Of a stretch of DNA of 64,000 nucleotides, positions 1-11,856 are shown piece after piece. The notes under the pieces are model-generated. The model was not told where the DNA came from. It saw only the letters and a program-made list of their open reading frames with translations, and made no database searches. Origin of the DNA: Ascoidea rubescens DSM 1968 (Eukaryota; Ascomycota; Saccharomycetes; Ascoideales; Ascoideaceae); assembly GCF_001661345.1 (NCBI RefSeq), contig NW_017962918.1:310001-374000 (forward strand), given 5' to 3'. Made by a program: the position numbers and the translations under genes. Each line of letters starts with the position of its first letter. Within the stretch, counting starts at the first letter, position 1.

Positions 1-3000
1 CTGTGAGCCAATTTAAGGTTTTATATCAACTTTTTCGAAAGGGAAAAATTTTCGTTTTGATTCTTATTAACACTTTTTGCTAAAAATTATTTTCAAAGTC
101 ATTTTTTTTGTTGGTGATAAAGTGGCTCTTAATTATAATTCTTTTATAATAATAAGTTTTCAAAACCTGAAAATCATCTGATTATATATTGGATTTCCCA
201 AAGGTTAGTATTTGTAGCTAGGAAGAAGAGTGGTTAAAGTAGGTAATGAAATTGTTTACTTTAATTAACAATATAGCTCTTATCAATAGATCTTTTAAAC
301 TAAATTATTTTCAACTGCAGATAAATAACATTAATAATTAGTTTATTTGAAAGCAACTGAAAAAGTGGAAGAAGTTTGATCAACAATTTGGTGGGAAAAA
401 CATTCTCCGTCAGCAAAAAAAGCAACCAGTTTTTGAAATTAAGTTTGGAACACCAAAACAACGCTTATTGCTGAAGAATGAAAAAAGAGATAAAAAGGAT
501 CTGAAGGTGAAGAAGATGAAAAACCAAAACACTAAATATTGCCTTCAAGTCTTTAGGATATATGGGCTCAAAGCTGACTGATATTGATTCCAAACAAACC
601 TTAAAAAAAACGACCACAAACTGAAGAGCGTGAAAGGTTGAAAGAACCACTCAGCATTAGGATAAAAGTGAGCAATCATAAAAGCATAAAAGCACAAAAC
701 CAAACATTAAATTAGATATATATAACAATAGCATAGGTAGTGATATATATTTCCATATTGGTTGCTTTGAACTAATGTTTGAACTGTTATTTTGAGCTTG
801 AACTGGGTGATAATTTCTCACTTAACGCTGATGGTTTTTGTGAGCGAGTGGGAGGAAAGCCAGTGGAAAGTCTAAACACAAAACAGTGATTTGTCTGAAG
901 TGTTAATATCACAAAGGTATTGAATTAAAATTGCCATAACTCTTCATTTATATGGCTTTTAAAAAATATTCAAAGCATTGTGTAATGTAGAGGCCATGAA
1001 TTGATATTGAGTAAACATTTTCCACGAAAATAATGAATAATTTCAACTTTTTCGTTGTATGGACTTTTGAAGGCCTATGGAAACGGGCTGTTTTGATGTC
1101 TTCGGCGTGCATGTGCGCACCGCGCCCTGTGCCCTTGAAACGACTCAACAAATGTAATAAAGATGGGCTTCGTCGTGGAAAGTTCTGCTGTTTGGTGGTA
1201 TTAGAAGCAGTTTTTTGTAGTTATTTGCTCTCTGAATAGTGTGCAGCTAAGAATGAGCGAGGATTGCTGCAAATTATTTGGTCTTGGTAATTGGGTTTCA
1301 AAGCAAAACAGCTGGATAAACAAAACCACTCAAGAGTTGCCGAATAGAATATCTTCTGTATGGAGCAACATCTACTGAAGACAAATAAGAATTCAGACCT
1401 GAGATATCAAAATATAGTGCACTTTTTTCTTTATAAATTATCATTTATTAAAGTCATGCAAGGGTTCCACTTAATTAATGAAGTTTAACTAAGCTTTATA
1501 ACGAAAAAGTGGTTTTATTGCGAAGTTTGGATAATTAAATGATAATAAGCAACCAGAGTATGATTTTGACTAATTAATAACTTGCAAAGATTTAGGAGGA
1601 GGAAAAAAAATTGGTGTTGTCAAATTTTTGCTACCTTGCATTATTAAATTGTTTTCAAACTCAAATTTCTGGTCCTTCGAAATCCCTTATGGAGTGGCAG
1701 TAGTATGATTAGATTGCTGAAAATACTGAGTGGATTTTCATCACCAAAACCTTATTGAGTTACAGGCTTTATCACTTTGTTTATATGATAATAATATAAC
1801 TTTCCAATTAGTGACTTATCACCATCTTCATTCAGACCTGATATGCTTCAATTAAATTTTATAAATGAACCGTTAATCAAAGGGTGAGTTGGCGTATACA
1901 AAAAGATTGTTGTTCAAAGCTCAAAAAAATGAAATGTGCCTGTCTTTAAAAGAATTTCATTATTGCACATCTTTGAAGATTAAAAACAAAACTCTTTCAA
2001 ATTACCTTTCAACTCTCACATAACCTCTTTTTTTGCTGCAAAAAACACAATACGCAGAGAAGGTCCAAAAGGCAAAGACCCCGAACACAGAAGCTGTACC
2101 GCAGCGCGCAGACCCCTAGATCCAGATACGCGAGCTACTGCGTTTGGCTGCAGTGATCCATCTAGTTAGCAAGTACAGGTGGCTGGACGCATGTGTTGCT
2201 TCTGATATTTTACTTATTGAATGCAGAGAAATATGAATATACAGACTGTTATTTGGTATTGGCAAAGAATAATATCCAATTACTTGTTACAAAAATAATA
2301 ATAACAATATACTGATGTAAGGTACAATAATCGTTGGAATAGAAAAAAAAATTTACCGTTGGATCAGTGAGAGACCATGAACATATTGGTTATGAAGAAG
2401 ACTAAATAGTCCTATTAGGACTAGCGCCATTTGGCCGCAAACACTCTGATTCTTCTATTTGTGCTTTATCATATATGGATCTACTTATTTTAGTTCTATT
2501 GAACGTTTTCAGGGTGATAATTTATGATCATTATCTAGATTCCAGATACGTATTTCAATCACTTAACAGGCTTTGCTAATGTTTTGAATATCCAGTGACG
2601 ATAATCTAGGTAAGCATCATCTCTGATGGTACAACGAGTTAGATTTAAAATCAGAAGCCAGATGAACAAAACCTCTATGATCCCCTTTTGAAAGTGATTT
2701 CGGCTAGAAACAGTTTGGCAGCGACAAATATCGCACCGAGACCTGTTATAAATGAACACGCACAACGCGGCGCGCTACATTCGTAAAGGCACGTGAGCGT
2801 ATTGCTGACTCAGCATCTAGTTTGGGGCACGCCATGCTTGTTGTGGACACTCCTATCTGAAAACCGGCCTGCACGCGTATTCCACGTGCAGTGCTACACT
2901 TCCGGTTGGTTTCAGAAAACCCTCCTGTTGCTTGATCAGAAACACACCTTTTCTTTCTGCAAATTCTTAAACTTCACCATTTCTGTTTACTCTTTTTGCC

Positions 3001-3108
3001 TTTCTCTGCTTTCGATAACCCACCGATAAACATTACCTGCTTTACTTTTCTTTCACCACCAATACCTTTCTCTATCCTTCACCTGTTTCCAACAATCCTT
3101 TTCTGGCC
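1..3108. other. Gene-free leading region with small G+C-rich patches
   Basis: No open frame here looks like a real protein; those present are 60-80 codons, overlap on both strands and have no recognisable motif. Most of the stretch is A+T-rich. Three patches are clearly richer in G+C: about 1070-1150, 2050-2220 and 2750-2910. The last contains an ACGCGT hexamer (2873-2878). From about 2930 to 3108 the plus strand becomes pyrimidine-rich (TTTC, CTTT runs), the usual look of a yeast 5' leader, and it leads into the gene starting at 3109. I therefore infer that the promoter of that gene lies around 2.7-3.0 kb. I see nothing else I can name. Confidence 0.5.
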
Positions 3109-4449
3109 ATGATGGTTCTTCAACATTCCAACAACCCTGATTTGCTTGATACTAGCCTTGCTCCTAGAATACAAAATAAAATGAACAAGAAACTTAACAA
3201 TTATAGAAGGTCTGCTAATCCCAACAAGCTTAGTGATTTTTCCAGACCTGTTGAGAAATCTAGCAGTGATGTGAGCAACACCAAATCAAACAATAGGCCG
3301 GTAAATAATATCAGCTGCAACAGCATTAAAAACAACAACAGCAACAACAACAACAATAAGAATAATAATAATAATAACACCAGTCAAACAACGACAACAA
3401 CAACAATTTCAAATAACAGAAGATCCAACCATGTCAGAACAAAATCAAATTCTTCCAATCAGAATTACAGCTATAAATCAAAATCAAAATCTTCTCCTGT
3501 TGGAAACAAAGTAAATTTGAAACCCTCAAGACAAACAAAGTCTTCCAACTTTTGTATAAATCACGATAACTCATCAAGTAACCTATCCTCTTTGAATAGA
3601 ACCTCCAAATCCCTTAATCCTGATAAAAAAACAATTCATCCCTCTAGCAGTGACAATAATAACAAAACAAACAATATTAATGACAACAGCAGTAGTGTTA
3701 CCTCCAGCTCAACCACATATGCCGGCTCTTCTTTTAATAACTCTCCGATGCCGCAATCTCTACCATTGCCAACTTTTTCTAAGAAAAAATCAAACACTAC
3801 CAGTATCACTGCCATAGTCAATTCAAGTCCAGTTTCCAAGTCCACCCTAAATGTAATAAATCGTCAACAACTTCAAGGAAAAAAGATATCCTTCAATGAA
3901 TTGTTGAATAGCGCATCTGAAAATGCTCAGCCTAAGAGTGTCCAACCTATAAATTCAAACCATCCATATCTTTCATCAAGTTCCTATCCTTATAATTCCC
4001 AGTATAATTTATCAAATCCGACTTTAATTCCCAATGCTTACTATCCTAATCCTTATCCCAACATTAACTTCCAAAATGCTTTTCATTTCAATTCTAATCA
4101 ACCCTCTTCTCCCTCCCCCTCTCACTCACAATCCCAACCTCACCTACAACACCAACTTCATTATCCAAATCCTCCTCATCCTCAGCACATGTATCACTCT
4201 TTCAGCTATTCTAATCAAATGGGAAATCCGTCTCAATATATGATCTCTTCAAGCGTTAATTCTGACTCTAATGCTCGTCCCAATTCCAATTCCAATTCCA
4301 ATTCCAATTCCAATTCCAACTCTCAACCTCAATCAGCTCCTAATTCCCATTCTCATTCTTACTCCCGTTCTCTCCAAATTCCTCAACCTCAAACAGCCCC
4401 AAATTCTGATGCAGAAAATGAACTTAGAAGAGCTTTGAAGTTATTTTGA
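3109..4449 (+). CDS. Edc1/PNRC-like mRNA decapping activator, low-complexity
   Basis: The 446-residue protein is mostly Asn/Ser-rich low complexity (poly-Asn around residues 75-90, Ser/Asn blocks to about 200). Residues 204-223 are the exception: they begin YAGSSF and end LPLPTF, the short linear signature of the Edc1/Edc2/PNRC family. Known biology: this motif binds Dcp1 and activates Dcp2, promoting cytoplasmic mRNA decapping. A second island, KKISFNELLNSA (about residue 262), and the C-terminus ENELRRALKLF also look conserved rather than repetitive. Before the C-terminus lies a Ser-Asn tract coded by a pure AATTCC repeat. Two ATGs are adjacent at 3109 and 3112, preceded by a pyrimidine-rich leader. 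The family call rests on one motif and is good but not proven. S. cerevisiae Edc1 is much shorter, so this would be an expanded version. Confidence 0.72.
   Translation: MMVLQHSNNPDLLDTSLAPRIQNKMNKKLNNYRRSANPNKLSDFSRPVEKSSSDVSNTKSNNRPVNNISCNSIKNNNSNNNNNKNNNNNNTSQTTTTTTISNNRRSNHVRTKSNSSNQNYSYKSKSKSSPVGNKVNLKPSRQTKSSNFCINHDNSSSNLSSLNRTSKSLNPDKKTIHPSSSDNNNKTNNINDNSSSVTSSSTTYAGSSFNNSPMPQSLPLPTFSKKKSNTTSITAIVNSSPVSKSTLNVINRQQLQGKKISFNELLNSASENAQPKSVQPINSNHPYLSSSSYPYNSQYNLSNPTLIPNAYYPNPYPNINFQNAFHFNSNQPSSPSPSHSQSQPHLQHQLHYPNPPHPQHMYHSFSYSNQMGNPSQYMISSSVNSDSNARPNSNSNSNSNSNSNSQPQSAPNSHSHSYSRSLQIPQPQTAPNSDAENELRRALKLF
4282..4319 (+). repeat. AATTCC hexanucleotide repeat coding Asn-Ser
   Basis: About six copies of AATTCC lie in frame and encode an alternating Asn-Ser tract near the C-terminus of the decapping-activator-like gene. 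The same unit recurs near the end of CRZ1 (47694-47764). Perfect repeats of this kind are prone to length change. Confidence 0.85.
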
Positions 4450-6464
4450 TATCAAGTTATTGTTTAATACGTATGATTTGATCTTATTTACTTTACTTCT
4501 TAAATGGTTTTTTTTAAATTTTAATAATCATATTCTTTAAGTTTTTATACTTCAATTTAATTTATATTTTTTGCTCCTGTTTAATGTTTATTATAATAAT
4601 TAAATCAATTACTATAATTATTATAACTAGTTTGATTATTGAAATTTGTTATTGTTTTTTATCCTTTTTTTAAAAATTATTTTATTTCCAATCTTATTTT
4701 CAATCTTATTTTCAATCTTATTTCTAATCTTATTTCTAATCTTATTTTTATTCTTATTTTTCTTTCTATTTTATTTATTTTTCTAGTTTCTATCACCTTC
4801 AGTTATGTGTTTTTTTAACCAAGATTTTCTAAAGAATCATTAATTCTCTATTTGAAGTTTTCTATTTTTTTTTTAATTATCTTTGGCACAATTTAGATTT
4901 ATGTTTCATTATAATTATTTCAATTAGTATGTTAATATTAATGTTTTTATATTTTTTTTTCTCAATTTTCATGTTTTATTTTTTGAGTTCCTCTTGATTA
5001 TCTTAATTTTATTTTGATTCTCTTTTACTTTTGTTTTTGTTTCTTTACTTTTCATTTTTCCATTTTTCCATTTTTTCATTTTTGGTTATCTATTTTTTTA
5101 TCACCTTCATTTTTATTTTCATCATCCGTTTGGTTTCTGAGTACAATATTGGTGTATAATAAATCCATTTTTTTTTGGTGATGATTAGATTTTTATTAAT
5201 TATTAGAAAATTATTATCATGATTAAAGATATATATGGAAAACTAAAGCTCAATCAATTTATAAAAAGATAATTTATAAAATATCAAAATGAAAATCTCA
5301 ACCTCAAATTTAAATCCAAATTTATAATAATTATCAAATTATTTGATTATTTAGTTGTCCTTTTGTTTAGAGAAGTCTTAAATTATTCTTACTGCTTGAA
5401 AATTAAAAAATAATAAATTTATCCAAAAAAAACACTAAAAAAAGCAAAAAAAAATTAAAAAACACGAAAAAAAACACTAAAAAAAAAACTACCTGAGAAT
5501 AACTTGGTTGGGTATATTTTATTCTTATATTATTATGTAATGGTTCTTATTTGATCAATTGTATCCTAATACTAATATTATAGTATACTTAAACTTTTTA
5601 TTCATTTTTTATTTATCTTTTCTTTTTAACCTTTGTTAATTTGGAGTTGACCAATCAATTATCTGTCTCTCTTTCTGATTATTTCTCTGCCCTTCCTTTC
5701 ACATTATTTCATCCCAAAAAATCAAAAATTCTTAAAAAAAGTTAAAATCAAAATTATAACCATTTTATCAAATCTTTATAATTGCAATTTTTTTTTTTAC
5801 TTTTTTTTTTTTGCTTTTTTTTTATTTATTTTTTTTTTTCATTTTTTTTTGACTATCTTAAACCTTCCCTGCCTCTTGAAGTGAAGCCGATGAAAAATCA
5901 GCCAGAATAAATGTTTCCAATGGGTTTCGTTGAGTGTTAAGATAAGTCCTGTAGTTGATAGACCTCGTAAAAGACAGCAGCTGTGCTCAACCTCTTGATG
6001 CTAAAGCTGAGCTGTTTAAACTGTAAAAACGTATGGAACAATTCAAATTCCCAAATTCCACCCAAAACGAGTTTTGGGCTGAATTTTTTTTTTCCAAAAC
6101 AGTTTCGAGAAACTTAAAGACAAATATCACAGTTTCATAGCACCATAATAACATAGTATTATACAGCTCACAGCTACAGATCAAGAGAACAGCAGTTTCC
6201 AGCTACTTTAGGTTATCTGCTTATTGTCTTTGATCCCAGGATTATGATACTGGTGTTGATATAATACCAGCAACTATAAAACACAGCAGCAACCAAACCC
6301 AATGGTAGTGTCTACCAATTTCTCATCAGATAAGAACATAATACAGCATTACAAACACCAGCTCACAGCTCTACCTTTCCCACAATACAAGTTCCACATC
6401 ACCAACACCTAATCACAGATCAAAGACACCTTCGAGTTCCTACTCCTCATTCTATACACCTACA
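4450..6464. other. 2.0 kb intergenic region, T-rich, with 12-bp tandem repeat
   Basis: This lies between the decapping-activator-like gene and RER2. It is extremely A+T-rich. Near 4687-4760 there is a roughly 12-bp tandem repeat built on CAATCTTATTTT. Long T runs fill 5760-5860. From about 6240 the plus strand becomes C/A-rich and leads into RER2, so the RER2 promoter and leader probably occupy 5.9-6.46 kb. No gene, tRNA or other RNA was recognised. Confidence 0.5.
4687..4760 (+). repeat. 12-bp tandem repeat, CAATCTTATTTT-like
   Basis: About six imperfect copies of a unit near CAATCTTATTTT lie just beyond the 3' end of the preceding gene. It is a simple intergenic minisatellite with no coding potential seen. 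Confidence 0.7.
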
Positions 6465-7454
6465 ATGAGTCTGGGCTCGTCATGGATATCAACCTTTCCT
6501 GGATATTATCAAGCTCTTGAGGTGTTAAAAAGCATCGTCACAAGTGCCTTGAAAACTGGAAAGATTCCTCAGCATGTTGCTTTTATAATGGATGGAAATC
6601 GTCGGTTTGCGAGAAAACACCATATTGAAGTCAAAGAAGGTCATAACGAGGGTTTCAATTCATTAGCTGAAATACTAGATATCTGCTATAAATGCAATGT
6701 GAAGGCCATCTCGATTTATGCATTTTCGATTGAAAACTTCAAAAGGTCTCCATTTGAAGTGAAAAACTTGATGAAATTATGCGAAAGAAAATTCCAACAA
6801 ATTATTGATCATAACGACTTGTGTGAAAAATATGGAATAAAATTAATAGTCTCTGGAGACTTAAGCTTGTTGCCAGATAGTCTTAAAAACGTTTTAACCA
6901 ATGCTCAAGAATTGACAAAGAACAACTCAAACGCAATACTAAATATTTGCATACCTTACACTTCTCGAGACGATATAACACACTCAATTCGAGATATTGT
7001 TTATGAAGCCACTCAAAAATACAATGCCAAAAGTTTTGTGGTCTTAGAAAATAAACCTGAAGACAGTCAGAACAAACAGACCAATTACACTAATCAGCAG
7101 AATCAGAATCATCAGAATAAAAGCAAGAGTCAGAATGGACATGTTATACCAAAGAATGAAAATAATCAAAACAACAAAGTGATAGTATCTCCTCAAAATT
7201 ATATTGACTCTATAGATGAAGATTGTATAAGCAAACATCTCTATACAAAGGACTTGCCACCGTTGGATATATTGGTAAGAACATCGAATATCCATAGACT
7301 AAGTGATTTCATGTTGTGGGAAACTCATTTAACTGGTATTTATATCCAGTTTCTAGATATATTATGGCCAGAGTTTGGAGCGATTCGAATGATATGGATA
7401 ATATTAAAATGGAGTTTCATACAATATTACAATCAGTACTTCAAATCGATTTAG
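6465..7454 (+). CDS. RER2: Dehydrodolichyl diphosphate synthase (cis-prenyltransferase)
   Basis: The 329-residue protein matches the cis-prenyltransferase (UPP synthase) family. Rer2/Srt1 elongate farnesyl diphosphate with isopentenyl diphosphate into the dolichol precursor at the ER or lipid droplets, which supports N-glycosylation. Visible motifs: FIMDGNRRFAR at residues 40-50, with D43 as the expected catalytic Asp; SIYAFSIENFKRS around 83-95; and ILVRTSNIHRLSDF at 269-282 followed by WE, the substrate-binding C-terminal signature. The usual Gly after RTS is Asn here, and the usual Trp after NRR is Phe. Residues about 197-243 are a Gln/Asn-rich insert between the core strands that most family members lack. 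The start has a pyrimidine/A-rich leader and the expected N-terminal spacing. RER2 versus SRT1 cannot be decided here. Confidence 0.9.
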   Translation: MSLGSSWISTFPGYYQALEVLKSIVTSALKTGKIPQHVAFIMDGNRRFARKHHIEVKEGHNEGFNSLAEILDICYKCNVKAISIYAFSIENFKRSPFEVKNLMKLCERKFQQIIDHNDLCEKYGIKLIVSGDLSLLPDSLKNVLTNAQELTKNNSNAILNICIPYTSRDDITHSIRDIVYEATQKYNAKSFVVLENKPEDSQNKQTNYTNQQNQNHQNKSKSQNGHVIPKNENNQNNKVIVSPQNYIDSIDEDCISKHLYTKDLPPLDILVRTSNIHRLSDFMLWETHLTGIYIQFLDILWPEFGAIRMIWIILKWSFIQYYNQYFKSI

Positions 7455-8192
7455 TATAATTATCATCATCAATAAAATGATTTAAATATCAGCAATAGAA
7501 GAATTATAGTTTGTTTATGTTTTTTTATATTTTTTTTCATGTTTCGTGGCATAATATAATCCTAGTATCATACCATATAGCTAAGTAAAATCTATAAACG
7601 AATAAGACATTTTTTTAGTATAATTTTGTAGATAAGGAGCTAATACAGCAGTGGTGAAGAAACAAAGTAGCAAAATTTTAATAACAGAGGAATCAATTCA
7701 AAGAAATGTGAATTGAGATTAAAATTAAAACTATAGTTATAAGTGATATTACGATTGATGTTAAAATATGGAAAATTAAAGTCAACTTTTAAAATCAATT
7801 GCAAAATAACAAAATAAGACAAGACAAGATAAAATAAAATAAAATAAGAAAATAAGAAAATAAGAAAATATAACTAAGTAAATTAAGAGGGGAACTAACA
7901 AATAATTATAATGATAATAGATAAAATAATGCTAAGAGATAATAAAATAAACATTAATAAAAAACAAAAATATTAAATAGAATAGAATAACAATACTATG
8001 TATGTTGCAGTATGTAACCATTGAATATCAAGTGATTGTAATTGATAAATTTTGTTTTCTCCATTCAAATATTTTTCTTCTTGTTTACACAACTTTCAAC
8101 AGCAACGTTGATATTGATATTGTTATTGCTTTTTTTTTCAATTCTCATTTTGATTTTCTGATCTATTTTTTTTCTTCCAGTTGTTATCAGAT
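7455..8192. other. Convergent intergenic region RER2 / YRB1
   Basis: A 738-bp A+T-rich spacer between two convergent genes. It contains a run of AAAATAAG-like units near 7820-7870. It should hold both 3' ends. I see no gene in it. Confidence 0.5.
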
Positions 8193-8789
8193 TTAACCAG
8201 AAGCTGATTTATTTTCCGCTTTAGCCTCTTCAAAAGCATCTTTGAACTTATCAGCATTTTCTTTGTTACCGAATCTAATAGCTAAAGTTTGAGCCTCAGG
8301 TTCACCATCTGAAATGTCAGCAGTTACACTGTAGACCCAAGATCTTTCAGATCCAATATTTGGTTTAAGAGTATAATATGGAGATATATAGTGGTTGGCA
8401 CAAATCTTAAGAGTTTTGTCTCTTCTCATGACTAATCTGACTTTTTTAGTTTCTTTATGTTGTAAAAATTTGACATCACCAACACCTCTTTCTTTCCATT
8501 CTTCTATGTCAGAGTGGTATCTGAATAACTTGGCTCTAAATTTAGATAAGACATCTTCATCCTCTTCGTTAGTTTTGATTTCAACCTTTTCTAATTGAAC
8601 AACAGGTTTAAATTCAACTTTGGGCTCGTCATCAGCTGCTTCAGAGCTGCCTTCCTTTTTTTCTGATGATTCGCTGGCTTTTGAATCTTCTTCAGCTTTT
8701 TTGGCTGGTTTCTTGCCACCAAACATGGCAAAAACACTAGAAGTTGGAGGAGCAATGGACTGAGCTTTTCCGGTGATTTCTTCAGACAT
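8193..8789 (-). CDS. YRB1: Ran-binding protein 1 (Yrb1)
   Basis: The 198-residue protein matches Yrb1/RanBP1, which binds Ran-GTP, assists RanGAP-stimulated hydrolysis and releases Ran from exported karyopherins in the cytoplasm. An acidic, Lys/Glu/Ser-rich N-terminus (residues 1-65, with [12 protein letters not shown]) is followed by a RanBD1 domain at about 70-195. Its signatures are [36 protein letters not shown] and the end [18 protein letters not shown]. The frame stays open upstream to 8999, but the ATG at 8789 begins the family N-terminus (MSEEITGK) and gives the usual length of about 200. The extra 70 codons would be a hydrophobic, unrelated leader, so I chose the inner start. Confidence 0.95.
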   Translation of the reverse strand: MSEEITGKAQSIAPPTSSVFAMFGGKKPAKKAEEDSKASESSEKKEGSSEAADDEPKVEFKPVVQLEKVEIKTNEEDEDVLSKFRAKLFRYHSDIEEWKERGVGDVKFLQHKETKKVRLVMRRDKTLKICANHYISPYYTLKPNIGSERSWVYSVTADISDGEPEAQTLAIRFGNKENADKFKDAFEEAKAENKSASG

Positions 8790-10839
8790 GTTGCAATTAA
8801 ATGGTTGATAGATTAATGTTGACAAACAAATACGTATAAAAAGAAAAAAAAGAAGAAACTTGATAAATGCTAAATGAAAAGAAAAAGATTCAGTTACTAG
8901 CAGGTACTCAAGAGGCAAATCAAATAGAAAAAGTTGTGGAAAAAACAAAAATAACACCTCAGATTCCCCAAACAAATCTCCAACAAGAATTTTCAACATC
9001 TGGTGGAATAATCACCAACACGTGCTGATCAGAGTTAAAACCGGCTGAGAAGCAAGCAAAAACAGTCCAGAAGCGGAATCCGGGCATGGAAAAGAGGTCT
9101 ACACTACGATGCTGTTTTTAGTGTTAACTGAAAGAGCGTTTAATGAAAGAAAATATAAAAAAGAAGGTTCAGATCAAATATGCAATTCTCGTCTGTGTCT
9201 CAATCTAGTCATCTTTCCAGACTAGTAAGAGAGACTCAGAGCTTGACTCTATGTTGCTTATTATTCTCATCATTAAGATCTCTCTAACAAGTCCAGAGTG
9301 TTGAGTGAAAAAAAAGAATAAACAATATGCCTGGCACTTTTGAAGGTGCAATCTTTCTTATTATGACTGGCGTGCTAACACAATAAAAAGACAAGCATGA
9401 AAAATTAAAAAGGGTGTTCAAGTTCAAGAGTAAGCTCCATTGAGTTGCAATAATAAATATTGTAATTGTAATGTCTATGGTTTAGATCGAACTAAACAAT
9501 CCATTGTCGAAAATCAATACTGTGGTATTTTAATTACCACAGGAAGTCTTTTTAATCCATTTTCAGTTTTTAATGTAGAAATTTTAACTACCCAAGATAT
9601 AAATCACTATCAATTTCAACCTTCATCTTTAAGATTCAGCAAAATGAAATGAGAAAACTAAACTAAATCTAAGACAGATCAGTAAACAAACAGGCCATTG
9701 AAAAACCGTCTAGTTTAGTTAGATCCCTATTTCCATATCCAAGTTTCTTCAAGAATCTAAACTATTGTAACCTCATCAACACTTAAACGGTTTGAAAAGA
9801 TTAAAATGAACTTTGCTGCTATTTAAATTTATCAAAAGATACCCATAAACATGACTGTTGCCTATTGAAATTAAAATTTGTTTTTGGAATTCAGCTTTCT
9901 GCAATAAAAAATAATTCGTTTAGAATTAAAGTAAATGACCAATCAGAACAATTTTGAATAAATCAATTGATAGTATTACTTCGATAACCAAGATTCACAA
10001 GTAAATCAACCTAACAAAAATTAAGGCTCAAGAGAAGCAATTGATCTTTTCACATACCAATTGAAAATCAAGAATATTCCTCAAGTTCAAAAACAGTAAC
10101 TGAAAGAAAAAATAATTTTTAAATCAAAAGCATAAAACCCAAAACAAATCTCTGAAAATCAATCAACAATTGCCAAAATGAGCGTTCTCTCAATCAAGAA
10201 AATAGAGCCCAGAACACAAATCAAACCAAAACGAATAAACTCATGAAGCTGCCATGTTGATTCACGACTGAAACAATAGCTAAATAAATTTAACAAACTG
10301 AGAAAAGGAAACCGCCAGCTACGGTCCGAGAACAAATAGCCAGCACAGAACCAACGCCCAAAAGACAATTCTATTGACCTAAATACTCACCTCAAAAGTC
10401 CCAACAGTCCAATTCTTCATACACCTTCTGTCACCCATAGATTTCAGAAGCAGAGACCATGAAATACACCAAGGTTAGAAAATTTGAACAAACCTTCCAT
10501 GAACAAAAAAAAAAGATGGCGCAAGCCATCTCTGTGTTTCCACTTTAGTGACCGGAGACTTTTCCCAAAGCAAAGAACGATAACAAGTTATCTTTTTGTG
10601 AGCTTCGAAAATACAATTCTTCAAACATGAACACACTGAGAAAAGAAAGAGAAGAGGGAGAAGAGAAGAAAAAAAAAACAATTTAAGCGCCCAGTGAAAA
10701 TTTTCTCGAGCCCTAAAAACATTTTCAGAGAGTCCTGCTTATAGAGCCCTGCTACTGGCATAGCCCTGAAGACCATTCGTGTGGGTCGGAGATGAGTATA
10801 AAAGGTACCTTTCCTCTGTTCCTTCTACTGAAAAGGTCA
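8790..10839. other. 2 kb divergent region between YRB1 and SSN8
   Basis: This is the shared upstream region of two divergent genes. It has no convincing gene: the small frames lack ATG starts or motifs. Sequence just upstream of SSN8 includes TATAAAAG (10797-10804), only 36 bp before the chosen ATG, so it may or may not act as a TATA box. The minus strand next to YRB1 (8790-9000) is pyrimidine-rich like a leader. The length is large for a yeast divergent promoter. Confidence 0.45.
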
Positions 10840-11856
10840 ATGAGTGCAAACTACTGGACGTCGACACAGAGGCAGAAGTGGCATTTCACCAGAGAGGAGC
10901 TACTCCAGAAGAAGCTTGAGTTGGACCTGTTGGAGAAGGAGCTCCTTCACAAGAATCTCATTCCTGCCCACTCCCACAAGATCTCATACAACATCAACCT
11001 CCGAATCTACCTACACAAATGCTTGCTCACTTTATCCAGAAAGCTCAATCTAAAAATCCAGCCTGTTGCCACTGCTCAGATCTACTTGTCGAGGTTTTTG
11101 ATCACTGTGTCCATCAAGGAAATCAACCTATACTTGTTGATAGCCACCTGTGTTTATTTGGCTTGCAAAATCGAAGAGAGTGCCCACCACATTCGAACTG
11201 TGTTGTCTGAATCAAGAAACTTGTGGCCTGAGTTTATCCCCAACGATATAACAAAGCTCGCTGAGTTTGAGTTCTACTTAATTGATGAGCTAGAACATTG
11301 TTTGGTAGTGCATCACCCTTACAAGTCCTTGATTCAGTTGAAGAATGTATTGAGCACGTATGACTTCCAAATTCTTGCTGGTTCAAATGAGGATACAACC
11401 TTGGTCAATGCTAATTCTGTTGCTAACAACAAAGCTTATTCTAGCGAGAACAATCTCCTTGCCTCCACTCTAATGAACAACTCTGGATCTTCAGCCAGCA
11501 GCTTGTCAATCAAAAATATTCAACTAACCGATGACGAGATCCAAGCTGCGTGGTCATTTATAAATGATTCATATATAACTGATTTGCCCTTAATTGTTCC
11601 TCCACATATAATTGCAATTTCTTCTATTTTTTTATCCATCTTCATCTCAAAAAAGTTGTCCATGTCAAATTATCTAAATTTAATTAAACAAAATGAGAGA
11701 TTGCTTTTCTTAATCAATTTTATTGCATTTTCAAAGATCAATTTAAATCAAATCATTGAATCAATTCAAGAAATTTTAATTCTCTATGAATCTTGGAGCA
11801 AATATGATGAAAAATCAATTAAAGATGATATTAAGTTTTTGCTACTAAATCGTTAA
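10840..11856 (+). CDS. SSN8: Cyclin C, Mediator kinase module (Ssn8/Srb11)
   Basis: The 338-residue protein starts MSANYWTSTQRQKW, the hallmark N-terminus of cyclin C (FWTSTQR in S. cerevisiae Ssn8). Cyclin C activates Cdk8/Ssn3 in the Mediator kinase module in the nucleus. The cyclin box follows: YNINLRIYLHKCL, then ATAQIYLSRFL, INLYLLIATCVYLACKIEES, LWPEFIPND and FEFYLIDELEHCLVVHHPY. A Ser/Asn-rich insert of about 50 residues (about 180-228) separates the two cyclin folds. The second fold begins near DEIQAAWSFINDSYITDLPLIVPPH. An in-frame ATG at 10792 would add 16 residues, but it overlaps a TATAAAAG sequence and gives a non-family N-terminus, so I chose 10840. A CTG codon at residue 30 aligns with a conserved Leu. 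Confidence 0.93.
   Translation: MSANYWTSTQRQKWHFTREELLQKKLELDLLEKELLHKNLIPAHSHKISYNINLRIYLHKCLLTLSRKLNLKIQPVATAQIYLSRFLITVSIKEINLYLLIATCVYLACKIEESAHHIRTVLSESRNLWPEFIPNDITKLAEFEFYLIDELEHCLVVHHPYKSLIQLKNVLSTYDFQILAGSNEDTTLVNANSVANNKAYSSENNLLASTLMNNSGSSASSLSIKNIQLTDDEIQAAWSFINDSYITDLPLIVPPHIIAISSIFLSIFISKKLSMSNYLNLIKQNERLLFLINFIAFSKINLNQIIESIQEILILYESWSKYDEKSIKDDIKFLLLNR

Noticed and set aside
8790-8999. 70-codon upstream extension of YRB1
   Set aside because: Hydrophobic and unrelated to RanBP1; the inner ATG gives the family N-terminus and length.
10797-10804. TATAAAAG as the SSN8 TATA box
   Set aside because: Only 36 bp before the ATG, closer than usual for yeast; kept as a note inside the region entry.
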